Shown: positions 29,403 through 38,900 of the stretch, in pieces
Layout: every line of letters starts with the position of its first letter
Position numbering within the stretch: the first letter of the stretch is position 1
Source: Chloracidobacterium sp.
GTDB lineage: Bacteria; Acidobacteriota; Blastocatellia; Pyrinomonadales; Pyrinomonadaceae
Direction: 5' to 3'
DNA length: 64,000 bases
Assembly: GCA_016711345.1 (NCBI GenBank)
Contig: JADJTD010000001.1
Location: 1 to 64,000, forward strand
Position numbers and translations under genes: made by a program
Notes under the pieces: model-generated
The model's database searches: none
What the model saw: only the letters and a program-made list of their open reading frames with translations
Told to the model about the DNA's origin: nothing

Positions 29403-32141
29403 TCAACTTTTCAAGTTCAGAAGTTTGAAATTTCTCGCACGCTCTGATGCTTGGGTGCGGCTATGAACGTCGAGCTTCTGATAGATGTTGCTGATATGGC
29501 GTTTGACAGTTCCGGCTGAGATGAAGAGTCTGTTACCAATTTCCTGATTGGACAAACCTTGCGAAACCAGCTGGATGACCTCCAATTCCCTCTCACTTAG
29601 CGGATCATTGAGGTACCACCATGGACGTTTTGAGCCGTCGGGTTCCACCCTTGTTTTCTGAACAGGGACGGCAACACCAAATGCTTCATTTAGCTTGAGT
29701 ACGTACCGAAGGATTTCGGGCCTTTTCGCCTCCCAGTTTTTGCCGTGTTTTTTGAGAGCAAGTAAAAGAAGTTTGGCAAGTGGCTCGCCTTCATCGACGA
29801 AACTGCGGATAAAATTTTCCGGTTCACCAAGTTGCAAAGCTTCTTGAAGAATCTCCAACGCCTCCTCCTCATTCTCGCAGGCCTTTTGGGCAAGCGATTT
29901 CAAAATGAGAACTTCGATGACGGTACGCCTGCGAGAGCCCTTACTGGCAGTTTCTTGTAGGCTCGAAAGAAGCGGCAGTGCTTGTTCGGGTTTACCTGTC
30001 GCGATCAGCCATCGGGCAAATGTCATGTAAGGCAACTCGCTCTGGTAGGTTATTTGGTCATTTGTACCGAAACTGCACGAGTCCGCCCAACGACGGACTG
30101 CCTCAAGATTGCCTTGTCGTAAAAGCAACCCTGCTTTTAGAGCCCTCGCTTGAGAGGCTCCAGGCAAATTGCCGTAAGATTGAAGCCGTTCGGTTTCAAA
30201 ATCGATCATTTGCAATGCCGCATTTTTTTCGGCGTGAAACCAAACTAAGGGAGCAAGAAGCTGCAAGGTTTCAAAGATCTTGACCCAGTAGACCTTATCG
30301 CCCATCTCATGGTGGATAGATAGTGATAAATCCAAATACTCTCTGGATTTCTCCAAGTTGTTCCATTCGTATTCCAATTTGGCGAGAATTGCATAGGCAG
30401 AAAGCATTTGTGGGGCAAAATCATGCTTGTCATATTGTAGAATTGCACGAACTGTTTCAGCCGCCTCAGCTAATTTGCCCATTGCAATTTGAGCCATACC
30501 GACAAAATCTCTAGACCAAAGTTCAAGAACCAGAGATTCAGCCTCTTTCGCTAAAGGAATTGTATTGAGCAAAGAGGCTTCTACTTCTTCCAATTCACCT
30601 GCCCGGTAAAAGCTATACGCTTGCACCTCAACCGCCACAATATATGCGATTGGCTCATTCGGGCTGGCGGCAGCAACAGCTTTCTTGCTGTATTCCTCTA
30701 GTTTTGCTTGATCACCAGAACCGAATGCCAACAACGCCCGAAGGCTTGCGGCAAAGGACTTAACGAAGTTTCCTTCGTCATTGGCTGCGGCGGATTCTGC
30801 AAAAGCCAGATATTTTGTGGCCAAATCTACGTTACCCTTATATATGTAAGCACTTGCATTCCAAAGACATAAGATTGGACGCTTTGATACCATTTCGTCG
30901 GGAACTTGAACCTGCCTTTGTTCCCACAAAGGAAGATTTTTGCGAACCGAATTTTCGATGACGATCGGCTCAAGCAGATTCAAAGCGCGTTCCCAGTCCT
31001 TAGCCGCCAGGGCATAGTTGATAGCCTCTTCAACTAAACCGCTTTCTTCACACCATTGACTTGCCGTGATCTGAAGCCGTGCAAATTCTTCGGGCCTTTG
31101 TTGTTTTAGTTTGAGACGCAAAAGATCGGCAAAAAGATGGTGATACCGAAACCAATCGTCTTTATCGTCCAGCGGGACCACAAACAGATTTGAATGATAC
31201 AAGTATTCGAGCGTTTTGTGCCCGCTTTCGTCGTGTGTCAGTGCGTCGCAGAGCGACCCGTTCAAACGCGTAAGGATAGAGGTTCGCAGAAGAAAATTCT
31301 GGACTTGTTCTGACTCCAGGTTTAAGACCTCCTCGAGCAGATATTCCAGAATTAGCCGGTTATCGCCCGCAAACTCTCTGATAAATCCCGACTTATTCTC
31401 CCTTCCCTTCAAACTCAGTGCAGAAAGATGCAAACCAGTTATCCAACCCTCAGTTCGTTCCTTGAGGGCGCTGATATCCTCGGCCAGCAAATCTAGGTTC
31501 ATTACGCCATTCAAAAATGTTGCGGCTTCTATTTCACTGAAGCGCAACGATGTCGCTCGTAGTTCTTTCAATTCATTTCGCGCTCGAAGACGAGACAGCG
31601 GAAACGGTGGATCGCTTCGAGTTGTGATCAGAGCGTGGGCGTGGGGCGGCAGTCGTTCGATTAAGAAGGTCATTGCCTCGTGAATGCTGTGTTCGTGGAT
31701 GACGTGGTAATCATCAAAAGCCAGAACAAACTCAGATTCATATTCACTTATCTCGTTAATTAGTGAGGTTATAACGACCTTTAGGGGTGCAATATGGGAT
31801 GCCTGCAGGAGCGCTGAGCTTCTTTGCCCCAAGCTTTCGTCAACGGTCTGCAAAGCCCCGATCAAATAGTCTGCAAATTGAGTAGGCTCGTTATCGTCTG
31901 CATCAAGCGAAAACCATGCAAGTGGACTGGCGGTGTGCTTACGCCACATTGTTACAAGCGATGTTTTGCCAAATCCGGCGGGTGCCGAGATCAGTGTCAG
32001 CCTGCCCTTTAATCCTTCACTCAATTGTTCGAGAAGCAGGGGACGCTCGACAAGAGTTTGTCGCGGAGGCGGTAGGTAGAGCTTCGTTGTGAGCCTTTGG
32101 CCGATCCCGTCCATCTGTTTGGCCGATTGAGATCTTGTCAT
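29403..32141 (-). CDS. MalT-like LuxR-family regulator (912 residues), paralogue 2
   Basis: The layout is the same as in the 20366-23092 protein: TTKLYLPPPRQTLVERPLL, Walker A SAPAGFGKTSLV, FVLAFDDYHVIHEH, RYHHLFADLLRLKLKQQ, a long helical sensor region, and LuxR helix-turn-helix SERELEVIQLVSQGLSN with GTVKRHISNIYQKLDVHSR. The ATPase and DNA-binding ends are highly similar between the two, while the central sensor region diverges strongly. This suggests similar DNA targets but different inducers. An alternative start is the Met at 32114. The two genes flank the secreted-protein cluster in the same orientation, consistent with an old duplication. Confidence 0.9.
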   Translation of the reverse strand: MTRSQSAKQMDGIGQRLTTKLYLPPPRQTLVERPLLLEQLSEGLKGRLTLISAPAGFGKTSLVTMWRKHTASPLAWFSLDADDNEPTQFADYLIGALQTVDESLGQRSSALLQASHIAPLKVVITSLINEISEYESEFVLAFDDYHVIHEHSIHEAMTFLIERLPPHAHALITTRSDPPFPLSRLRARNELKELRATSLRFSEIEAATFLNGVMNLDLLAEDISALKERTEGWITGLHLSALSLKGRENKSGFIREFAGDNRLILEYLLEEVLNLESEQVQNFLLRTSILTRLNGSLCDALTHDESGHKTLEYLYHSNLFVVPLDDKDDWFRYHHLFADLLRLKLKQQRPEEFARLQITASQWCEESGLVEEAINYALAAKDWERALNLLEPIVIENSVRKNLPLWEQRQVQVPDEMVSKRPILCLWNASAYIYKGNVDLATKYLAFAESAAANDEGNFVKSFAASLRALLAFGSGDQAKLEEYSKKAVAAASPNEPIAYIVAVEVQAYSFYRAGELEEVEASLLNTIPLAKEAESLVLELWSRDFVGMAQIAMGKLAEAAETVRAILQYDKHDFAPQMLSAYAILAKLEYEWNNLEKSREYLDLSLSIHHEMGDKVYWVKIFETLQLLAPLVWFHAEKNAALQMIDFETERLQSYGNLPGASQARALKAGLLLRQGNLEAVRRWADSCSFGTNDQITYQSELPYMTFARWLIATGKPEQALPLLSSLQETASKGSRRRTVIEVLILKSLAQKACENEEEALEILQEALQLGEPENFIRSFVDEGEPLAKLLLLALKKHGKNWEAKRPEILRYVLKLNEAFGVAVPVQKTRVEPDGSKRPWWYLNDPLSERELEVIQLVSQGLSNQEIGNRLFISAGTVKRHISNIYQKLDVHSRTQASERARNFKLLNLKS

Positions 32142-32355
32142 AACCTAAGATTCACCCAATGAATAAGCAATAAATTGGGCCTGTCACCAAAACAGCAGTC
32201 ACGCCATCATCCGAGGAAAAACGGCTAAGAGCCGGACATCCGCTGATACCTCCTTCGCACAGAGACGGACTGTTTAAGTTTCGATTTTTATTGAACCGTA
32301 GTTTACTCCTCGGCAGTACGAAATAGCAACCATCGATCCGATCTTCACCGGAAAA

Positions 32356-32396
32356 TACACCTGCAAATGTAACTTTTGGGGCAAGCCTTTACATCT
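32356..32396 (+). promoter_or_regulatory. shared regulon motif, site 4
   Basis: TACACC (32356-32361), core AAATGTAACTTTTGGGGCAA (32365-32384), 5 bases, TACATCT (32390-32396). It lies 91 bases upstream of a 31-codon reading frame and is the most degenerate at the right half of the core. Confidence 0.55.
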
Positions 32397-32487
32397 CACC
32401 CTCTCGTATCTTTGCAATGTCTCGCGCACAGTGGAGACGGGCGAACTGTCGCCCCAATTTATACGCAATTGTAGGAGAACTATCGAA

Positions 32488-32583
32488 ATGGAATGCATAG
32501 CTTGCTTGTTTATTATCGGGATCTTGTATGGCGTTTTGTCATTGCTAATCCGACTTAAAGTTGTCGATCCGGAAACCCTTTGA
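32488..32583 (+). CDS. 31-residue putative membrane miniprotein
   Basis: A short frame starts ATG at 32488 after an AGGAG site (GTAGGAGAACTATCGAA). It encodes MECIACLFIIGILYGVLSLL followed by IRLKVVDPETL, then TGA. It is one hydrophobic helix with a short basic-then-acidic tail, like known bacterial one-helix regulatory peptides. It has its own shared motif 91 bases upstream and precedes the efflux operon. Coding is inferred only from the ribosome site, hydrophobic pattern and motif context. Confidence 0.45.
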   Translation: MECIACLFIIGILYGVLSLLIRLKVVDPETL

Positions 32584-32675
32584 CGCCGCGGGCGGATCAC
32601 AAATATCTGGCTTTCAATGAGTCAAGATCCGAAACTGTCGCGGTTTTCGTCATGGTTCAAAAGGGATATCCACTT

Positions 32676-32717
32676 TACACCCTGCGAATGTACTTTTTGG
32701 TACATGCCATTACACCC
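32676..32717 (+). promoter_or_regulatory. shared regulon motif, site 5
   Basis: TACACC (32676-32681), core GAATGTACTTTTTGGTACAT (32686-32705), 5 bases, TACACCC (32711-32717). The core contains the dyad TGTAC...GTACA. It lies 59 bases before the TolC-like gene of the efflux operon. Confidence 0.7.
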
Positions 32718-32776
32718 GCTGTATCCATATTCTCGAAACATGGCATCCCGCATACGGAGCCTAAGAGGAGACGAAA

Positions 32777-34126
32777 ATGTTGAGAAGAGTAAGAACATTT
32801 ATCATCATGGCCGCCGCGATCAGCGTTGTGCCTCTAATGATCAATGCACAAGAACCTGAACGCCTGACACTTGAGCAAGCGATCGGAGCTGCCTTGCGAG
32901 ATAACACATCGGTGAAGAACGCGGAGATCGAGACCGAAAAGATCGGGCTGGCCAAGGCGGCGTACCAAACTCGCCGGTTACCGGCATTCAAAAGTTCAGT
33001 TTTGATATCGCAGCCGCTGACGAGAATGGCATTCACGATCGAGGAAGGTCAGTTCGGCACGTTTCAGAGCACCGGACCAATACCCGCAACGAGGACCGAG
33101 ATCCAGTCGTCAATGTCTCCCTCGGCACTGGTTCAGGGACAGGTTCAGCAGCCGCTCTCCCAGTTGTTCGGGATCAATCTGAATCTGAAAAAGTTCGATG
33201 TGAACAAAGATTTGTCTCGCGAGCAGACGCGCCAGAAGCGACAGGCGATCACGGCCGAGGTTAAGACCGCCTACTTTCAAATACTTCAAACGGAAAGTCT
33301 GCTGAAAAACGCGGATGAACTGGTAAAACTCAATCGCGAGATAAACCGCGTTACCGAGCAGTTCGTCATGCAGGGTGTCGCACTCGTTTCAGAGCAAATG
33401 GATACAGGAACAAAGCTTGCCCAGGCGGAGTACGATCGCGGCACCCTTCTAAACCGAGCTGCTTCACAAAAGGAGCAACTCAATTATTTAATGGGCCGCG
33501 ACGTGACGATCGATTTTGTCGTTTCTGCCGCCGACTCAATGCTTACGATCGCCGAAACGGATCTAGCAGTAGCTCGCAAGCGTGCTCTCGATCAACGCCC
33601 GGAACTTCGGCAGGCTCGGCTAGGTATCGAGCAATCGAATCTCGACGCTCGGATAAAGAAGGCGGAGCAGATACCCGCGATCAGTTTGACCGCGAGCTAC
33701 ACTTCGCCCTTTAACGTCTCGAGTTTTCTACCGAAGAACATCTTGTCGGTCGGTATCTCGGTCGAATGGGAGGTCTTCGATTGGGGCCGAAAGAAACGTG
33801 AGCACGCGGAGAAGAAGCTGGCGATCCTTCAATCCGAAAATTCGCTGAAGGAAGCCGAAAGTATGGTTCTGATGGAGGTCAGTGCGAGTTTCCGCAAGCT
33901 CCAGGAGTCGGCCGACCAGCTTCGGCTGATGCAAATGACGCAAAAAACCGCGTCGGCAAATCTCGACGTTGCCCTTAACCGCTATCAGCAACAGGCCATC
34001 CTTTATAAGGAAGTCCTGCGGGCCGAAGCGTCGCTGACCGATGCAAACACGAAGTACCAAAACGCATTGCTCTCATTCTGGACCGCAAAGGCGGAGTTTG
34101 AAAAAGCACTAGGAGAAGAAAAATGA
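32777..34126 (+). CDS. TolC-family outer-membrane efflux protein
   Basis: The 449-residue protein has a signal peptide (PLMINAQ) and two homologous helical halves typical of TolC/OEP channels: LTLEQAIGAALRDNTSVKNA with VKTAYFQILQTESLLKNADE, and ALDQRPELRQARLGIEQSNL with SASFRKLQESADQLRLMQ. It forms the outer-membrane exit duct of a tripartite pump. The ATG has a strong AGAGGAG site. Its stop overlaps the adaptor start as ATGA. A shared regulon motif precedes it, so the whole pump operon is probably controlled together with the secreted proteins upstream. Confidence 0.9.
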   Translation: MLRRVRTFIIMAAAISVVPLMINAQEPERLTLEQAIGAALRDNTSVKNAEIETEKIGLAKAAYQTRRLPAFKSSVLISQPLTRMAFTIEEGQFGTFQSTGPIPATRTEIQSSMSPSALVQGQVQQPLSQLFGINLNLKKFDVNKDLSREQTRQKRQAITAEVKTAYFQILQTESLLKNADELVKLNREINRVTEQFVMQGVALVSEQMDTGTKLAQAEYDRGTLLNRAASQKEQLNYLMGRDVTIDFVVSAADSMLTIAETDLAVARKRALDQRPELRQARLGIEQSNLDARIKKAEQIPAISLTASYTSPFNVSSFLPKNILSVGISVEWEVFDWGRKKREHAEKKLAILQSENSLKEAESMVLMEVSASFRKLQESADQLRLMQMTQKTASANLDVALNRYQQQAILYKEVLRAEASLTDANTKYQNALLSFWTAKAEFEKALGEEK

Positions 34127-35409
34127 AAAGCATTTACTTATTGATCGTTACGGCAGCACTCGTGTCGATCGGCTGCCAGAAGGTTGAGACCAAAGAACAA
34201 CAGGTCGCGAAACCGGTGAAGGTCAAAGCGGTTGAATCTCACACCGCAAAGAGTGGCAGCCGCTACTCGGCTACGATCCGGCCGCAATCGCAGATCGACG
34301 TTGGATTCAAGGTCGGCGGCTATGTTGAATCGATCGCACGGGCCGCCGACATGACCGGTATGCGTCACACGCTGCAGGCCGGCGACACAGTTAATCGTGG
34401 TCAGGTCTTGGCCCAACTTCGTCGCAATGATTACGAAACAAAGTTGGCCCAGGCCGTTTCGCAGAAACGCGAAATGCAGAAAGGCCTGGTCTCCAGCTCG
34501 GCTCAGACAACTGAAGCTGAAACCTCTGTTTCGATAAACCGGTCGCAGGTCGCCGAGGCCGAAACCGCGCTCAATCAGGCAAAGATAGATCTCGCACGTG
34601 CAAAGGCTCTGTACGAAACTCAGAGCATGACGAAGAAAGATTTAGAAATGGCACAGACCAACATGGACACTGCTCAAGCCCGAGTTGAATCGGCGAAGGC
34701 TTCAATGCGAACGGCACAGTCAAAGATCCGGACGCTTCAAACGCAAAATGAGCTGAACGAAGCCCGGATCCGCACTGCCGATACGGTCGTCGATCAGATG
34801 GCGATCCCACTTGGCGACGCAACGCTGCGATCGCCGCTCACCGGTGTGGTACTCGAACGAAAGGTTGAGGAAGGCGAACTGGTCTCGCCAAACGCCCCGG
34901 CGTTCGTTATCGCGGACATGACTTCGGTGAAGGCGGTCTTCGGCGTGCCGGATGTAGAGCTCCAAAAACTGAAGAGCGGTCGCTTATTGACCCTGACTAG
35001 CGATGCAATTCCCGATAGGGAATTCTCAGGCCGCGTTTCGCGGATCGCTCCGTCAGCGGACCCAAATAGCCGGGTTTTCGAAATAGAAGTAACGATCCCG
35101 AATCCCGATGACCTGCTCAAAGCCGGAATGATCGCCTCGCTTGAGATCGTCTCTGAGTCAGTCGGTGAAACCAGCAGCGTCGTCCCGCTAACCGCAGTGG
35201 TTCGATCAAAGAACGATCCGAGCGGTTACGCAGTTTTCGTCGTTCAAGAGATAGATGGCATCGCGACGGCTCGGGCGCGAGAAATTAAGCTCGGCGAGGC
35301 GTTTGGAAATACGGTCGCTGTGCTAAATGGAGTTGGCGACGGCGAGAAGGTGGTAACGAGTGGTTCCACGTACCTGGCCGACGGCGAGAAGGTCGAGATA
35401 GTTCCATGA
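34123..35409 (+). CDS. RND efflux periplasmic adaptor (AcrA/HlyD type), lipoprotein
   Basis: The 428-residue protein starts MKSIYLLIVTAALVSIGCQK with a lipobox, so it is anchored by lipid to the inner membrane. Order of parts: a beta-barrel/lipoyl half (SATIRPQSQIDVGFKVGGYV, DTVNRGQVLAQLRRNDYE), a long coiled-coil hairpin near residues 105-220, the second lipoyl half (ATLRSPLTGVVLERKVEEGE) and a membrane-proximal domain ending YLADGEKVEIVP. It links the inner-membrane pump to the TolC-like duct. It is translationally coupled to the preceding gene. Confidence 0.9.
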   Translation: MKSIYLLIVTAALVSIGCQKVETKEQQVAKPVKVKAVESHTAKSGSRYSATIRPQSQIDVGFKVGGYVESIARAADMTGMRHTLQAGDTVNRGQVLAQLRRNDYETKLAQAVSQKREMQKGLVSSSAQTTEAETSVSINRSQVAEAETALNQAKIDLARAKALYETQSMTKKDLEMAQTNMDTAQARVESAKASMRTAQSKIRTLQTQNELNEARIRTADTVVDQMAIPLGDATLRSPLTGVVLERKVEEGELVSPNAPAFVIADMTSVKAVFGVPDVELQKLKSGRLLTLTSDAIPDREFSGRVSRIAPSADPNSRVFEIEVTIPNPDDLLKAGMIASLEIVSESVGETSSVVPLTAVVRSKNDPSGYAVFVVQEIDGIATARAREIKLGEAFGNTVAVLNGVGDGEKVVTSGSTYLADGEKVEIVP

Positions 35410-35458
35410 CGCGTCATGGAGGGAACAGAACGTAATCAGAATTACTTTGGAGGAAGAA

Positions 35459-35848
35459 ATGGACAAATTGAATCTACTACACAAATTTCTACTAATAACG
35501 CTTGCTGCGTTGTTTGTTGTCAACCAATCGGTGCTCTCGCGGATCCAGCAAGATCTACACGATGCACTGCCTGAACTAAGGATCAAGAATGAGGTCCTCA
35601 AACAGGGGACCGGCGAGCCCGCTCGTGTGACGGTCACAATGCGCGACGGAAGGGTGATCAATGGTCACATCGATCGGATCACCGAATACGGTTTTGTTCT
35701 CGTGGAGCGGACGACCGAAAAAGAGATTGACCTCACGTACCGGATCGTCAAAGAGGTCGAGGAAGTTGACTCAGGCGATGGCCTGATCGCGAGCGGGTTG
35801 ACCGTCGCCGCTCGCGTAGCCGAGGGTTTTGCTCGGGGTGTCCGTTGA
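35459..35848 (+). CDS. small membrane-anchored protein between adaptor and pump
   Basis: The protein is about 129 residues from the ATG at 35459, chosen for its GGAGGAAGAA site. An N-terminal helix (FLLITLAALFVVNQSVL) is followed by a short beta domain: EPARVTVTMRDGRVINGHID, GFVLVERTTEKEIDLTYR. This resembles an Sm/LSm-like or PRC-like barrel where a 'G-x-I-x-x-I' turn is seen, but the match is only by pattern. Lying inside the RND operon, it may be an accessory pump subunit. Confidence 0.6.
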   Translation: MDKLNLLHKFLLITLAALFVVNQSVLSRIQQDLHDALPELRIKNEVLKQGTGEPARVTVTMRDGRVINGHIDRITEYGFVLVERTTEKEIDLTYRIVKEVEEVDSGDGLIASGLTVAARVAEGFARGVR

Positions 35849-35920
35849 TGTTCGATCCACTTTGTAAATCAGCAATTGAGGAAATACTAGATCTGCATAA
35901 GGGATATCGGAGGGGTGATC

Positions 35921-38900
35921 ATGTCACACGTAAATAAGGAACTTGAGACCATTGAGAAAACGCGAAACCTATCACGGTTCTGCATTGAGAATCGGCAGAT
36001 CGCGTGGGTTCTGCTGATCGCAACCTGTCTTTGGGGAGTCTTCGGCTACTTCAGCATGCCGCAACGAAAGGATCCCGAGATACAGGTAAATGTTGCGGTT
36101 ACTCTGATCCCATGGTCGGGTGCGAGTGCCGAGAAAGTTGAGCAGTTGGTAACGAAAAAGATCGAGGCAAAGATCGCGGAGAACAAGCGTGTGACGAAGA
36201 TCGAATCTATCTCACGAACAGGGATCTCAGTCGTCTACATCGAACTCGACGATAAGGTTACAGACACAGGAAAGGAATTCGACGACATCAAGCTAAAGCT
36301 CGACACGATCACCGATCTGCCGAAAGAAGCCGGGCCGATAAATTTCGTTAAGGATTTCGGCGATACCACCGCACTGATGCTAACGGTCGCGAGCCCAAAG
36401 GTTAGCGGGATAGAAATTGCGCAGCGAGCGACGCAGATACGATCGGCGATCGACAAAGAAAGGGCGGCAAGCTCAGGCGGTGATCGATTTACCCTCGTGC
36501 TGAACTTTCCGCAGTCAGTGAACATGAATGCGATACGACGTTCAATGGACGCCTTCGTAGACTACGCAGCTCAGAAAAACACAATGGCTGATCTGCGGGT
36601 CATTGAGGGCTCCGGATTCGCCGCGATCGATGGATCGAGCGGTGGCTCGGATGAGCAGATACTTCGGCTTGTTGAACAGTTCGTGTCTGAAAAACTCCAG
36701 GCGGCGGAATTCCATCCCGATTCATGGCAGCCTTTCATAGTCCGCGATACGGGTGAAGTAAACACAAAACTCACCCAGGTCGCGGGTGATAAATATAGCT
36801 ATCGAGAGATGGACGAATTCACGGAGCTGATCGAAAAGACGTTCAAGGCAAATGAGATCGTCTCGAAGGTCAAGCGTGCGGGTCTGCTAAATGAGGCAGT
36901 CTACCTCCACTATTCCCAGGAGCGCATGGCCGCCTATGGCGTGCAGCCGTCAGCACTCGGTAAGGCCCTTCAGTCAAGAAATATTCAATCCTCTGGAGGT
37001 TCGCTAAGTGTCGAGGGCAAGAGTGTCACGATAGACCCGTCAGGCGAATTCAAGAATGAGAACGAGATCGGCGAAGTGCTTGTTCCGGCTGCCTCCGGGC
37101 ATTCGGTTTATCTTCGTGACCTGGTTGAGATCGGACGCACGTACGAGAGTCCTGCCCGTTACCTCAACTACTTCAACTGGCGTGACGCTGATGGTAACTG
37201 GCAGCGAAGCCGGGCCATCACCCTATCTGTCGATATGCGTACGGGCGAAAAGATCGGCCACTTCGGCGAAGAGATCGACGCAACTCTCGAAACCCTGAAG
37301 AAACAGCTTCCTGAAGACCTGATCTTCGCCCGAACTTCGGACCAGCCACTACAGGTCAAGGAAAATGTCGCTCTTTTCATGTCCAGCCTCTGGGAAGCGA
37401 TCATCCTCGTTGTGATCGTCGCGCTCATCGGGTTTTGGGAGTGGCGTTCGGCTGTATTAATGGCGTTGTCGATACCCCTGACCCTCGCCATGACGTTCGG
37501 AATGATGTACGTGCTTGGGATCGATCTGCAGCAGGTGTCTATTGCCTCGCTTATCATTGCACTCGGACTGCTAGTTGACGATCCGGTTGTCGCGGGTGAC
37601 GCGATCAAGCGCGATCTTGCTGCGGGCCTACCGGCACGAATCGCGGCGTGGTTTGGACCGACTAAGCTCGCAACAGCGATCCTATACGCCACGATCACCA
37701 ACATCGTCGCGTACTTGCCGTTCCTGCTGATGCCGGGAACGACGGGGGATTTTGTCTACAGTTTGCCGATCGTGCTTACCTGTTCGCTCGTCGCCTCGCG
37801 CCTCGTATCGATGACGTTTATCCCGCTATTGAGCTACTACCTGCTCCGCCTTAAGTCGGAGAAACCGATCGAAGAGCGGAAAAAAAAGGGCTTCGCAGCT
37901 TTCTATTACCGATTTGGAACATGGGCTATCGAACATCGATGGCGTACGCTCGTCGCCGCGCTTGTATTCCTTGTCTTCGGCGTGGTATTCGCGGGCCAGC
38001 TTAGAACGAACTTCTTCCCGAAAGACAATGCGTACCTTTCGTACGTTGACGTTTGGCTGCCGCAGGACGCTCCGCTCTCCGCCACGAACGAGATCGCGGC
38101 CGAAGCGGAAGTGATAATCCGCGAGATCATCACTGAATACGCCGAGCACCACTCCGAAGACGGCCAGCCGCGTGACGTTCTTCAATCCCTTACGACATTC
38201 GCTGGCGGCGGTGGGCCACGTTTTTGGTCGTCTGTGTCACCGGAACTACAGCAGCTCAACTATGCGCAGATCATTATCCAGGTTAAGGACAAACACGACA
38301 CCGAGCATCTAATGGAGCCTCTGCAGACCGCTCTATCGTCGCGAATTCCTGGTGCGAGGATCGATGTTCGCCAGCTTGAGACTGGAAAAGCGGTCGGCAT
38401 TCCCGTCTCGATCCGTTTGACCGGTGAGGACATCTCGACTCTGCGGGATCTTGCCGAAAGAACAAAAGGCATCCTCGAACGGACAGGAGAAACTGAGCGA
38501 ATTCGCGATGACTGGGGCGAAGAAAGCTTTAACCTGCGTCTACAGACCGATGCCGATCGAGCTTCGATCACCGGCGTTACAAATGAAGACGTTGCTACTT
38601 CGTCATCGAGCGCTACGCGTGGACAACTTCTGACCAAGCTTCGTGATGGTGACAAAGAGATCCCGATCGTCGCTCGGCTCAGGATGGAGGAGCGTGCCGG
38701 ACTCGACGATCTGAACAACCTTTACGTCTACTCATCACAAAACTCGCGAAAGGTACCGCTGCGTCAGGTCTCGACGGCTGAGTACGCAATGCAGAACGAG
38801 AAGCTTCGCTCACGGAATCAGTTCCGGACGATCACTGTTTCGGCGATGCCCGCTTTTGGCACCATGCCCTCCGAAGTGATGACTGCTGCACGGGCCGAAC

